Shown here in pieces: positions 1-5,402 of a stretch of 5,402 nucleotides of DNA. Under the pieces are notes generated by a model that made no database searches, was not told where the DNA came from, and was given only the letters and a program-made list of their open reading frames with translations. This DNA comes from Pseudomonadota bacterium (lineage in GTDB: Bacteria; Pseudomonadota; Alphaproteobacteria; Rhizobiales; Kaistiaceae): assembly GCA_023433185.1 (NCBI GenBank), contig JAEZEN010000105.1, positions 1-5,402 on the forward strand, in the 5' to 3' direction. The position numbers were made by a program, and so were the translations under genes. How positions within the stretch are numbered: the stretch's first letter is position 1; the number at the start of each line of letters is the position of its first letter.

Positions 1-30
1 GGTCCTCCCCCACCGGAGGGAGGGAGGACC
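1..30 (-). promoter_or_regulatory. Intercistronic hairpin downstream of the binding-protein gene
   Basis: Bases 1-9 (GGTCCTCCC) pair perfectly with bases 22-30 (GGGAGGACC), giving a 9-bp stem with a 12-nt loop. It begins 43 nt past the stop codon of the leftward binding-protein gene, so it would form at the 3' end of that message. No U-tract can be assessed because the window ends at base 1. In many sugar ABC operons a hairpin between the binding-protein gene and the permease genes protects the upstream mRNA and gives excess binding protein; an intrinsic terminator is the alternative. The pairing is seen directly; the role is inferred. Confidence 0.5.
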
Positions 31-72
31 GCAGGGCTCGTCGCAGGGAGCAGAGGCGATGCCGCTGCGCAT

Positions 73-1353
73 CTATCTTGCCGCTTCCTCCATGCGCGTC
101 TGGCCGGCGGCGACGGCCGCCTCCGGCGACTCGCCGTCGATCACGATGGACTGCAGCGTCTCGGCAATGATGTTCTGGGCGGAGATCGCGCCGATGGACG
201 GGAAGACGTTGCCATCGGTGAAGCCGAACAGCATCCCGGTCTCGGCATTGGCGATCATGGTCTCGATCTGCGACTTGTACTTCACCGCGACCGGATCGGA
301 CCAGAACGACTCGGCCTTGGCGCCGTCTTCGGTCACCGGGAGGAACAGGCCGGGTTCCATGTTGAGGAAGCGGCCGTAATTCTCCGGCTCGAGCAGGTAG
401 GCGATGAACTTCTTGGCCGCGTCCTGCTTGGCCTCGTCCTTGGACAGGATCATGGCGCCGTTCGAATAGGAGATGGTGTTCGAGCCGGCCTGGTCGTCGG
501 CATGCGGCACGGCGGCCACGCCGAGATCGGCTGCGTCGCCGCCGGCCTGCGCGTCGTAGCTGCTGATCACCGTGAACTGCAGGACCATGCCGCAGCTCTT
601 GCTGTTGAAGCAGGCCTCCGCCTCGCCCCACATCCAGTTCGCCGCGTCCGGCGCCGCATGCTGATAGAGGTCGCTGTAGAAGGCATAGGACGCGACAGTC
701 TCGGGATTGTCGAAGCGCAGCGTCCCGTCCGCGTTGAAGATCTCCGACGCGCCGCCATTGGTCATGATCGCGTAGACCGTCTGGTCCGTGTAGAGCTGCT
801 TGTTGGCGGGCAGGCCGAGGCCGTAGACGCCGTCCTTGGACAGCGCTTCCGCCGCCGCCTTCCATTCGCTCCAGTTCGTCGGCGGCTCGAGGCCCGCCGC
901 CTCGAAATCGCTCTTCCGGTACCAGAGGCTGAGGGCCATGTTGTAGAGCGGCACCGCCCAAATGCCGTCGTCATACGTGTAGGGCTGGACGGTGGCGGGC
1001 ACGAACTTGTGCTTGGCGTCGAGTTCGTTCACGAAGTCCTCGACCGACGACAGCGCGCCGAGGCTCTTGATCACCGTCGTGAAGTCGGGGATGGCGAACA
1101 GGATGTCCGGTGCAGTGCCGGCGGCGATCGCCGCGGGAGCCTTGGCGTAGATCTCGCCCCAGCTCTGCGGCTCCTGCTTCACCACGATGTCCGGGTTGGC
1201 CTGGTTGAAGGCATCGATCAACTCCTGCACGCGCTCGACGCGATGCGGCGGCTGTTCCATGTGCCAGACCGTGATCTCGGTCTGGGCGAGGGCGTGCGAC
1301 CCCGTGGTCAGGATGGCGGCGCCGGCGAGTGCCAGCTTCAGCGTGGTTCTCAT
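73..1353 (-). CDS. Sugar ABC transporter periplasmic substrate-binding protein (family 1)
   Basis: This 426-residue protein is the periplasmic receptor of a carbohydrate ABC importer, which delivers ligand to inner-membrane permeases. It opens with a Sec signal peptide (MRTTLK, hydrophobic core to about residue 18) and a likely signal peptidase I site at HALA|QTE, between residues 23 and 24. The mature chain begins ITVWHMEQPP and continues with VQELIDAFNQANPDI (43-56), SWGEIYAKAPAAIAAGTAPDI (64-84, part of the family 1 signature region) and DDGIWAVPLYNMALSLWYRK (128-147), the typical ligand-lobe segment. Length fits the MalE/UgpB-like family. The start at 1353 is chosen because the signal peptide begins there and a GGAGAGG Shine-Dalgarno lies 6 nt upstream; the frame stays open to 1638 but that extension is not protein-like and lies inside the SIS gene. 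C248 and C254 are the only cysteines and could form a disulfide. It follows the SIS gene by 37 nt, probably in one operon. The fold and role are clear; the ligand is unknown. Confidence 0.93.
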   Translation of the reverse strand: MRTTLKLALAGAAILTTGSHALAQTEITVWHMEQPPHRVERVQELIDAFNQANPDIVVKQEPQSWGEIYAKAPAAIAAGTAPDILFAIPDFTTVIKSLGALSSVEDFVNELDAKHKFVPATVQPYTYDDGIWAVPLYNMALSLWYRKSDFEAAGLEPPTNWSEWKAAAEALSKDGVYGLGLPANKQLYTDQTVYAIMTNGGASEIFNADGTLRFDNPETVASYAFYSDLYQHAAPDAANWMWGEAEACFNSKSCGMVLQFTVISSYDAQAGGDAADLGVAAVPHADDQAGSNTISYSNGAMILSKDEAKQDAAKKFIAYLLEPENYGRFLNMEPGLFLPVTEDGAKAESFWSDPVAVKYKSQIETMIANAETGMLFGFTDGNVFPSIGAISAQNIIAETLQSIVIDGESPEAAVAAGQTRMEEAAR

Positions 1354-1359
1354 GTCGTT

Positions 1360-1366
1360 CCTCTCC
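1360..1366 (-). promoter_or_regulatory. Ribosome binding site of the binding-protein gene
   Basis: On the minus strand GGAGAGG lies 6 nt before the ATG at 1353. It is the best Shine-Dalgarno in the operon and decides the start against the longer open frame. It fits the high expression expected of a periplasmic receptor. Confidence 0.75.
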
Positions 1367-1390
1367 GTTCCTTCGGTTCCATTCCCAAAG

Positions 1391-2119
1391 CTACAGGTGC
1401 GGATTTCTCGGCCGGTATCGCGCCACCAGCCTGGCGTTGATCTCGCCCGCGCCGGGCATGTTGGCGCTGCGGTAGATCGGCGCCTCGCCGTCGGCCGACA
1501 GCCGGGCCGCGGCGCCGGCAAGGATCGCGTTGATGATGGCCGCGCCGATCGCGGTCGACACCGGCCCGACCTTCTGTTCGCTGTCGGGCAGCGAGAGCAC
1601 GGCGTCGCCCGGGGGGGCGCCGTTGTCGAGCACCACATCGGCGAGATCGGCGAGGCGTGTTGCGCCCCTGGCGGCGGCCGTCGAGTAGCTCAGCGAGGTG
1701 ATCGCGATGATCAGCGCGCCCCGCTCGCGGCCGTAGCGGGCGGCCTCCAGCGGAGCGGCGTTCACGCCGGAATTGGAGACGATGACCAGGATGTCGCCGG
1801 GGCCGATGCCGTAGCGCTCCAGGATCGGCGTGACGATCCCCGGGGTGCGCTCGTGGGCCGTGCCCGCCACCGCGCCCTCGTGCAGCATGATCGGACTGGC
1901 GAGGATCGGGACGGTCACGGCGAGACCGCCGGCCCGATAGTGCACCTCCTCCGCGAGCATGTGCGAATGGCCCGTGCCGAACACGTAGACGCGGCCGTCG
2001 CGCCGCGCCGCCTGGACAATCAAGTCCTCCGCGCGCGCCATTGGTTCGGCGAGCGCCGACCGGAGCGCGGAAAGGCGGTCGATCAGGTTGGCGAAATAGC
2101 TGTCGGCGACCGGACTCAT
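1391..2119 (-). CDS. SIS-domain phosphosugar protein, UPF0309-like (sugar isomerase domain)
   Basis: This 242-residue cytoplasmic protein is a single-domain SIS (sugar isomerase) protein of the UPF0309 type, related to phosphoheptose isomerase and MurNAc-6-P etherase folds. After an N-terminal helical segment (1-40) comes [22 protein letters not shown] (45-65), the glycine-rich strand-loop-helix of the SIS fold. [19 protein letters not shown] (109-127) carries the Ser/Asn loop expected to hold a sugar phosphate. DNGAPPGDA (165-173) and [15 protein letters not shown] (185-199) follow the pattern I recall for this subfamily. Length is normal. The start codon overlaps the upstream gntR stop by one base (TGATG), and no strong Shine-Dalgarno sits at the usual distance, so translation is probably coupled. 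Members usually sit beside sugar transporters and regulators, but their reaction is not well established. Isomerase, etherase/hydrolase or a binding role all remain possible. Confidence 0.88.
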   Translation of the reverse strand: MSPVADSYFANLIDRLSALRSALAEPMARAEDLIVQAARRDGRVYVFGTGHSHMLAEEVHYRAGGLAVTVPILASPIMLHEGAVAGTAHERTPGIVTPILERYGIGPGDILVIVSNSGVNAAPLEAARYGRERGALIIAITSLSYSTAAARGATRLADLADVVLDNGAPPGDAVLSLPDSEQKVGPVSTAIGAAIINAILAGAAARLSADGEAPIYRSANMPGAGEINARLVARYRPRNPHL

Positions 2120-2850
2120 CAGGGGTGCAGGGCTCCGATCGAGAGGTTGACCTTCATGACGAAGAAGTCGCCGCGATAGACCGAGCGCACGAACTCGAAG
2201 GCACGCCCGTCCTGGTCGCGGGTGAGGCGGGTAAGGCGCAGCACCGCGGCGGCCGGCTCGACGCCCAGGGTTTGCGCGGCCTGAACGTCCGCGCTCGCGG
2301 CAGCCAGGCTTTGGTCGGCCCGGCTGGGGACAAGACCGAAGCGACTGCGAAGGACCTCGTAGAGCGATGCCTGGCTGAAATCCGCCAGTTCGAGGAGCCC
2401 GGGCGTCCGTTCCGCGTCGATCTCGGTATTCTCGATCGCGACGGGAGTGCTATCGGCGAACCGGACGCGGACCAGCCGGTGAACACGGCCGGTGCGGCCC
2501 AGGCGAAGCGCAAGCCGGCAGGTCTCGTCCGGCGCATGGGTTCCGGAAGACACGACGAGGCTCGATACCCGGCGCGCCTGGCGGGCCATCTCCTCCGTGA
2601 AGCCGGTGAGCGTCTCCAGCCGCTGCTCGATGCGACGATGGGCAACGAACGTGCCGTTCCCGGTCCGGGTCTCCGTCAGGCCCTTGACGGAGAGTTGGCG
2701 CAACGCCTGTCGCGCCGTCATCCGGCTGACCCCGAGCTTCTCCGCCAGCACCCGCTCCGATTCGATCCTCTGGCCGGCCTTCAGCTTTCCAGAGTGGATG
2801 CCCGCTTCGAAGTCGGACGCGATCTTCAGATAGAGCGGCGCCTTTCGCAT
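2119..2850 (-). CDS. GntR-family transcriptional regulator (HutC subfamily, UTRA domain)
   Basis: This 243-residue regulator has an N-terminal winged helix-turn-helix (about 5-70): [15 protein letters not shown], then [20 protein letters not shown] (21-40), [18 protein letters not shown] (41-58) with the recognition helix, and the wing [10 protein letters not shown] (61-70). A UTRA effector domain fills about 90-240 ([20 protein letters not shown] at 123-142, [19 protein letters not shown] near the end), the fold that in HutC, NagR and DasR relatives binds histidine-pathway intermediates or phosphosugars. The ATG at 2850 is chosen because it has GGGGAG 5 nt upstream and gives the standard family N-terminus; an in-frame GTG at 2910 lies inside a palindromic operator and adds residues unlike the family. 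Two operator-like sites sit 25-60 nt upstream, so autorepression together with the downstream SIS and transporter genes is likely. The effector is probably a phosphosugar, but this is inferred. Confidence 0.93.
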   Translation of the reverse strand: MRKAPLYLKIASDFEAGIHSGKLKAGQRIESERVLAEKLGVSRMTARQALRQLSVKGLTETRTGNGTFVAHRRIEQRLETLTGFTEEMARQARRVSSLVVSSGTHAPDETCRLALRLGRTGRVHRLVRVRFADSTPVAIENTEIDAERTPGLLELADFSQASLYEVLRSRFGLVPSRADQSLAAASADVQAAQTLGVEPAAAVLRLTRLTRDQDGRAFEFVRSVYRGDFFVMKVNLSIGALHP

Positions 2851-2855
2851 CGCAT

Positions 2856-2861
2856 CTCCCC
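2856..2861 (-). promoter_or_regulatory. Ribosome binding site of gntR
   Basis: GGGGAG on the minus strand lies 5 nt before the ATG at 2850. It supports this start rather than the in-frame GTG at 2910. Confidence 0.65.
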
Positions 2862-2874
2862 GCGTCGGAGTAGC

Positions 2875-2890
2875 ATCGGTATAGACCGAT
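2875..2890. promoter_or_regulatory. Operator-like inverted repeat, gntR-proximal site
   Basis: The 16-bp sequence ATCGGTATAGACCGAT is an inverted repeat with one mismatched pair (bases 2881 and 2884) out of eight. Its core GGTATAGACC resembles operators of HutC-type GntR regulators (DasR/NagR sites contain TGGTCTAGACCA). Its centre is 21 bp from the centre of the second site at 2897-2910, placing both on the same DNA face. It lies between the kinase stop and the gntR ribosome binding site. The symmetry is seen directly; binding by the adjacent GntR protein is inferred. Confidence 0.7.
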
Positions 2891-2896
2891 AGCTCA

Positions 2897-2910
2897 GTGG
2901 TATATACCAC
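2897..2910. promoter_or_regulatory. Operator-like perfect palindrome, gntR-distal site
   Basis: GTGGTATATACCAC is a perfect 14-bp palindrome and shares the outer GGT...ACC arms with the site at 2875-2890. It closely matches the shape of known HutC-subfamily operators (TGGT-N4-ACCA). Its TATATA centre could also serve as the -10 element of the gntR promoter, so bound repressor would block RNA polymerase directly. A promoter overlap is plausible but not shown. Confidence 0.75.
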
Positions 2911-2932
2911 CGTCGCTTCGCCACGGGGTGGC

Positions 2933-2938
2933 TGTCAA
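2933..2938 (-). promoter_or_regulatory. Consensus -35-like hexamer TTGACA upstream of gntR
   Basis: On the minus strand a perfect TTGACA starts 1 nt after the TGA stop of the kinase gene. No good -10 hexamer sits 16-18 nt further on; the TATATA in the distal operator is 26 nt away, too far for an ordinary sigma-70 promoter. It may be part of a promoter with a weak -10, as is common in alphaproteobacteria, or chance. Confidence 0.3.
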
Positions 2939-2939
2939 C

Positions 2940-4445
2940 TCAATTCTGCAGGGGACGGAGCAGGCGGTCGCGCGCCTCGCGGTAGCGGGCGATTGCCGCG
3001 GCGGTCCCGGTGCCTCGAGAATCGGGGGCGTAGGTGGCGCCGTCGCGGCCGGCGACCGAAGCCGACGCTTCGCCCACCGACGAGAAATGGCCCGCCGCGG
3101 TGGCGGCAAGCAATGCCGCCCCGCGCGCGCCAAACTGGGTGCCGTCGGGTACGTCGACGTGGAGCCCGCTGGCGTCGGCGACCATCTGCACCCAGGTCGG
3201 GTTCTGCGCGCCCCCTCCGGTCAGCAGCACGCGCTCACCCGAGAAGCCGAGCGCATCGAAAAGATCGCGCATTGCGAAGGCGACCCCTTCGAGAACCGCC
3301 CGGAAGAGCGCCGGCCGCTGGTGTCGCGGCGTGAGGCCGTAGAACTGCGCGCGGGCCCGCTGTTCGACCACCGGGGCGATGATGCCGCTTTCGGAGAGAT
3401 AGGGGAGATAGACGAGCCCGTCCGCTCCGGGAGGGACCGCCTGGACCATCGCGGTCATCATCTCGAACCGGTCGGGATGCGTGGCGATGTCCGGTGCGAG
3501 CGCGGAAAAGGCCCAGTCCAGATTGAGCGTCCCGGCGACATTGACCATCGCGCGATACCAGCGATGGCCGGGCAGGGTGAAGAGCAGCCCCACATCGGCG
3601 GGCTCGAAGATGGGACGGTCGTGGCAGATGCCCACCATGCAGGTCGTACCGAGCACGGCGGTGGCCGCGCCCGTGGCGAAGCCGCCGGCCCCGATGATCG
3701 TGGCGGCCACGTCACCCGCGCCGATCGCGACGGGCAGGCCCGGCGGAAGGCCGATGGCGTCCGCCACGGCTGGAAGCAGGCCACCGATGAAGGTCTCCGA
3801 TTCCATGACCGGCGGCAGAAGGTGGGCGACCTCCGCGAGACCGAACAGCGCGATCATGGCATCGCTCCGCGTGCGCTCCCGGGCGCTTCCGGGAATGACC
3901 GAGGCCTCGCTTCGATCGGTCGCGGCGAGCCCGGTGAGCTTCATGCGCAGGAAGTCCTTGTAGCTCATGACGTGCCGCGCACGGGCAAGGACGTGCGGCT
4001 CGTTCTCGACGAGCCATCGCAGAAGCGGGAGCGTGCAGCCCTGCTGCATCGTGCTGCCGGAGGACGCGAAGATGCGGCTCATGAGGCCGGGGTCGGCTTC
4101 GAGCTTCTCGTCGATCAGCCGCTGCGTCCGGCTGTCCTCCCATGTGATGCCGGGACGCAGCGCGTTGCCCGCCTCGTCCACGACCCAGGCGCCGACCATG
4201 GCGCCGGTCAGTCCGATGCCGGCGATCAGAGCCCTGTCCGCGCCACACTCGTCGACCAGCCGTCTCAGGACGCCCAGCGCCGCCTGCCAGGACTCATCGG
4301 GATCGAGTTCGCTCCAGCCCGGACCGGGTCGGGAGATGCTGGTGCGGCTCCAGGCCTCTCCGAGCTGCCGGCCGGACAGGTCGAAAATCGCGGCCTTGAC
4401 GAGCGAGGTGCCCGCATCGAGACCGATGAAGAGAGGTCCGCTCAT
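2940..4445 (-). CDS. FGGY-family carbohydrate kinase (xylulokinase-like)
   Basis: This 501-residue cytoplasmic enzyme should transfer the ATP gamma-phosphate to a sugar or polyol. It has the two actin-like lobes of the FGGY family at normal length. FIGLDAGTSLVKAAIFDLSG (6-25) is the N-terminal phosphate motif. GIGLTGAM (76-83) and TWEDSRTQRLID (101-112) match the substrate-side region of xylulokinases (compare LWNDGR). GAGDVAATIIGAG (242-254) holds the probable catalytic base D245. GLTPRHQRPALFRAVLEGVAFAM (370-392) is the C-terminal FGGY signature region, and LLTGGGAQNPTWVQMVADAS (407-426) is the adenosine loop. The ATG at 4445 puts the phosphate motif where the family has it; the frame is open to 4634, but those 63 extra residues are low-complexity and unlike the family. 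The Shine-Dalgarno is weak (GGTCGAG). It ends 89 nt before gntR on the same strand. Family is certain; substrate (pentulose, hexulose or polyol) is not resolved. Confidence 0.93.
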   Translation of the reverse strand: MSGPLFIGLDAGTSLVKAAIFDLSGRQLGEAWSRTSISRPGPGWSELDPDESWQAALGVLRRLVDECGADRALIAGIGLTGAMVGAWVVDEAGNALRPGITWEDSRTQRLIDEKLEADPGLMSRIFASSGSTMQQGCTLPLLRWLVENEPHVLARARHVMSYKDFLRMKLTGLAATDRSEASVIPGSARERTRSDAMIALFGLAEVAHLLPPVMESETFIGGLLPAVADAIGLPPGLPVAIGAGDVAATIIGAGGFATGAATAVLGTTCMVGICHDRPIFEPADVGLLFTLPGHRWYRAMVNVAGTLNLDWAFSALAPDIATHPDRFEMMTAMVQAVPPGADGLVYLPYLSESGIIAPVVEQRARAQFYGLTPRHQRPALFRAVLEGVAFAMRDLFDALGFSGERVLLTGGGAQNPTWVQMVADASGLHVDVPDGTQFGARGAALLAATAAGHFSSVGEASASVAGRDGATYAPDSRGTGTAAAIARYREARDRLLRPLQN

Positions 4446-4457
4446 GTCTCGACCGAT
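4446..4457 (-). promoter_or_regulatory. Degenerate operator-like sequence at the kinase start
   Basis: On the minus strand ATCGGTCGAGAC abuts the kinase ATG. It agrees at 10 of 12 positions with the same-strand reading of the gntR-proximal site (ATCGGTCTATAC) and contains GTC-N2-GAC symmetry. It could be a weak third site of the same regulator, coupling kinase expression to the operon. The match is short and its right arm is poor, so chance is a real alternative. Confidence 0.25.
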
Positions 4458-4601
4458 CGCGCCCGCCCGGAAGCGGCGAACGGGACGGTTGGAGGCCCTG
4501 GCGTCGCTGAGACGCAGGTCGAGCACATGCGGTTGGCTGGGTGGTCGGGCAACACGGCTTGCATCCTGTCGCAGACTTGAATTCCGGGAGGTAGCGGGGA
4601 G

Positions 4602-4625
4602 GTGAAGTATTGGTGGCCTCTTCAC
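4602..4625. repeat. Inverted repeat GTGAAG-N12-CTTCAC
   Basis: GTGAAG at 4602-4607 is the exact inverse of CTTCAC at 4620-4625, with 12 nt between. The centre-to-centre distance of the arms is 18 bp. It overlaps the candidate -10 of the kinase promoter, so it might be a regulator site, but a 6-bp arm pair of this spacing can arise by chance. Confidence 0.3.
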
Positions 4626-4634
4626 GCCTCGCAA
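4606..4634 (-). promoter_or_regulatory. Candidate promoter for the kinase gene
   Basis: On the minus strand TTGCGA (4634-4629, 4 of 6 to the -35 consensus) is followed after 17 nt by AATACT (4611-4606, 4 of 6 to the -10 consensus). This would give a leader of about 150 nt before the kinase ATG. It is the best spaced pair I found by eye and remains weak. Confidence 0.25.
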
Positions 4635-4783
4635 GTCGGAGTTTGACCAGCGGCAAGAGTCGGACCCGCACGGCCTTCCAGGTCGCCGGCACCGGCCCGA
4701 AGACGGGCGCGGCGAGAATGAGCCGTGCTCCGCGGGTCTTCGCCCTTGACCCCATCGCCCGCGCGATGGAAACAGGGCGCGCC

Positions 4784-5402
4784 ATGCTGACGATTCCCGC
4801 CCGTGACCGCCTCATCGTCGCCCTCGATCTGCCAAGCGTCTCCGACGCCGAGGCGATGATCGCCGGCCTCGGCGACGGCGTGACCTTCTGTAAGATCGGC
4901 CTCCAGATGATCTTCGCCGGCGGCATCGACTTCGCCCGCCGGCTGGCCGGTGAAGGCAAGCAGGTCTTCCTCGACGCCAAGCTCCTCGACATCGACAACA
5001 CCGTCGAAGGCGCGGTCGAGAGCATCCTCCCGCTCGGCGTCAGCTTCCTCACCATCCACGCCTATCCGAAGGCGATGCGCGCCGCCGTCGCCGCCCGCGG
5101 TGCCGCGCCGCTCCGCCTCCTCGGCGTCACGGTGCTGACTTCGATGGATGCGAACGACCTTGCCGCCGCCGGCTATGCCGGGACGCCGGAGGCACTCGTC
5201 ACCGCCCGCGCGGAGGACGCCCGCGATGCGGGAATGGACGGGGTCGTCGCCTCGCCAGCCGAGGCCGCTGCGGTCCGCGCCCTGATCGGCCCGGACATGG
5301 CGCTCGTCACCCCTGGCGTCCGCCCGGCCGGCGCCGCAAGCGGCGACCAGAAGCGCGTCGCGACCCCGGCCGCGGCCATCGCCGCCGGGGCCGACTACCT
5401 CG
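4784..5402 (+). CDS. pyrF: Orotidine-5'-phosphate decarboxylase, 3'-truncated by the window edge
   Basis: PyrF decarboxylates orotidine 5'-phosphate to UMP, the last step of de novo pyrimidine synthesis, in the cytoplasm. The visible 206 residues cover most of the TIM barrel: [10 protein letters not shown] (9-18, substrate Asp D15), FCKIGLQ (35-41, K37), [14 protein letters not shown] (61-74) with the catalytic D64-x-K66-x-x-D69 set, [14 protein letters not shown] (89-102), [12 protein letters not shown] (112-123) and VTPGVRPAG...GDQKRVATP (175-194). The final phosphate-binding Arg segment (usually GRPI) lies past the edge; about 25-30 residues are missing. The motifs resemble rhizobial PyrF. 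The start at 4784 gives [12 protein letters not shown], close to the family N-terminus; in-frame ATGs at 4766 and 4718 are possible alternatives, as no site has a strong Shine-Dalgarno. It is divergent from the sugar locus and has no evident functional link to it. Confidence 0.95.
   Translation, partial: MLTIPARDRLIVALDLPSVSDAEAMIAGLGDGVTFCKIGLQMIFAGGIDFARRLAGEGKQVFLDAKLLDIDNTVEGAVESILPLGVSFLTIHAYPKAMRAAVAARGAAPLRLLGVTVLTSMDANDLAAAGYAGTPEALVTARAEDARDAGMDGVVASPAEAAAVRALIGPDMALVTPGVRPAGAASGDQKRVATPAAAIAAGADYL

Larger units (their letters stand above)
4446..4783. other. Divergent intergenic region between the kinase gene and pyrF
   Basis: This 338-nt stretch should carry the promoters of the leftward kinase and possibly of the rightward pyrF. 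I see no convincing protein-coding gene in it: the leftward frame open to 4634 is an unprotein-like extension of the kinase, and the rightward frame from 4718 runs into pyrF. It contains a candidate leftward promoter (4606-4634), an inverted repeat (4602-4625), an imperfect direct repeat (GCAAGTCGGA at 4631, GCAAGAGTCGGA at 4653) and a small GC hairpin (4695-4708). No clear pyrF promoter was found. Confidence 0.6.

Noticed and set aside
1611..1617. Run of seven G inside the SIS gene as a possible phase-variable tract or frameshift
   Set aside because: The reading frame continues correctly through it and encodes the subfamily-like DNGAPPGDA motif; a 7-base run is unremarkable at this GC content.
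1354..1638. N-terminal extension of the binding protein up to 1638
   Set aside because: It overlaps the well-supported SIS gene in another frame, is Arg/Pro/Ser-rich, and would bury the signal peptide that starts at 1353.
2851..2910. gntR start at the GTG at 2910
   Set aside because: That codon lies inside the perfect palindrome and the added residues are not found in the family; the ATG at 2850 has a good ribosome binding site.
502..4605. Long plus-strand open frames antisense to the sugar genes (for example 502-1440, 1187-2179, 2041-2892, 2928-4580)
   Set aside because: They are mirror frames of high-GC genes, with Arg/Gly/Ala/His-rich low-complexity translations and no recognisable domain, opposite clearly real genes.
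4446..4634. 63-residue N-terminal extension of the FGGY kinase
   Set aside because: The family begins a few residues before the GLDAGTS phosphate motif, which the 4445 start provides; the extension has no family-like sequence.
4695..4708. GC-rich hairpin GCCCG-AAGA-CGGGC upstream of pyrF as a terminator or riboswitch
   Set aside because: The stem is only 5 bp, no U-tract follows, and no larger conserved RNA structure could be recognised.
4294..5059. Minus-strand open frames opposite pyrF (4622-5059 and 4294-5055)
   Set aside because: Their translations are low-complexity shadows of pyrF and of the kinase N-terminus; pyrF has full catalytic motifs on the plus strand.
1..5402. Mobile elements, CRISPR arrays, tRNA or rRNA genes, phage or defence genes
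   Set aside because: No transposase, integrase, regularly spaced repeats, cloverleaf or defence-like domain was found on either strand; the content is ordinary metabolism.

Overview
The window looks like chromosomal DNA of a high-GC alphaproteobacterium, most likely of the Hyphomicrobiales (rhizobial group). The evidence is strong G/C bias at third codon positions and a PyrF whose motifs ([40 protein letters not shown]) resemble the rhizobial form rather than the enteric one. The taxonomic call is inferred from remembered family sequences, not from a search.

Positions 1-4445 hold a leftward (minus-strand) carbohydrate uptake and catabolism locus. In order of transcription it contains an FGGY-family carbohydrate kinase (2940-4445), an 89-nt gap with two palindromic operator-like sites 21 bp apart, a GntR/HutC-type regulator with a UTRA domain (2119-2850), a UPF0309-type SIS-domain phosphosugar protein (1391-2119, overlapping the regulator by one base as TGATG), and a periplasmic family 1 solute-binding protein of a sugar ABC transporter (73-1353). 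A 9-bp hairpin lies past the binding-protein stop, at the left edge. The permease and ATPase genes expected for this transporter are not in the window and may lie further left.

A 338-nt intergenic region (4446-4783) separates the kinase from the divergent gene pyrF (4784 to past the right edge), which encodes orotidine-5'-phosphate decarboxylase, a pyrimidine biosynthesis enzyme with no evident link to the sugar locus.

Working model (inference): the binding protein captures a sugar or sugar derivative, the off-window permeases import it, the FGGY kinase phosphorylates it or a derivative, and the SIS protein binds or converts a phosphosugar. The GntR repressor would sense a phosphorylated intermediate through its UTRA domain and release the paired operators in front of its own gene, inducing gntR-SIS-transporter. 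The substrate cannot be named from sequence alone. No mobile element, CRISPR array, tRNA or rRNA was seen. The most notable features are the helically phased operator pair and the unassigned kinase/SIS/GntR/ABC combination.
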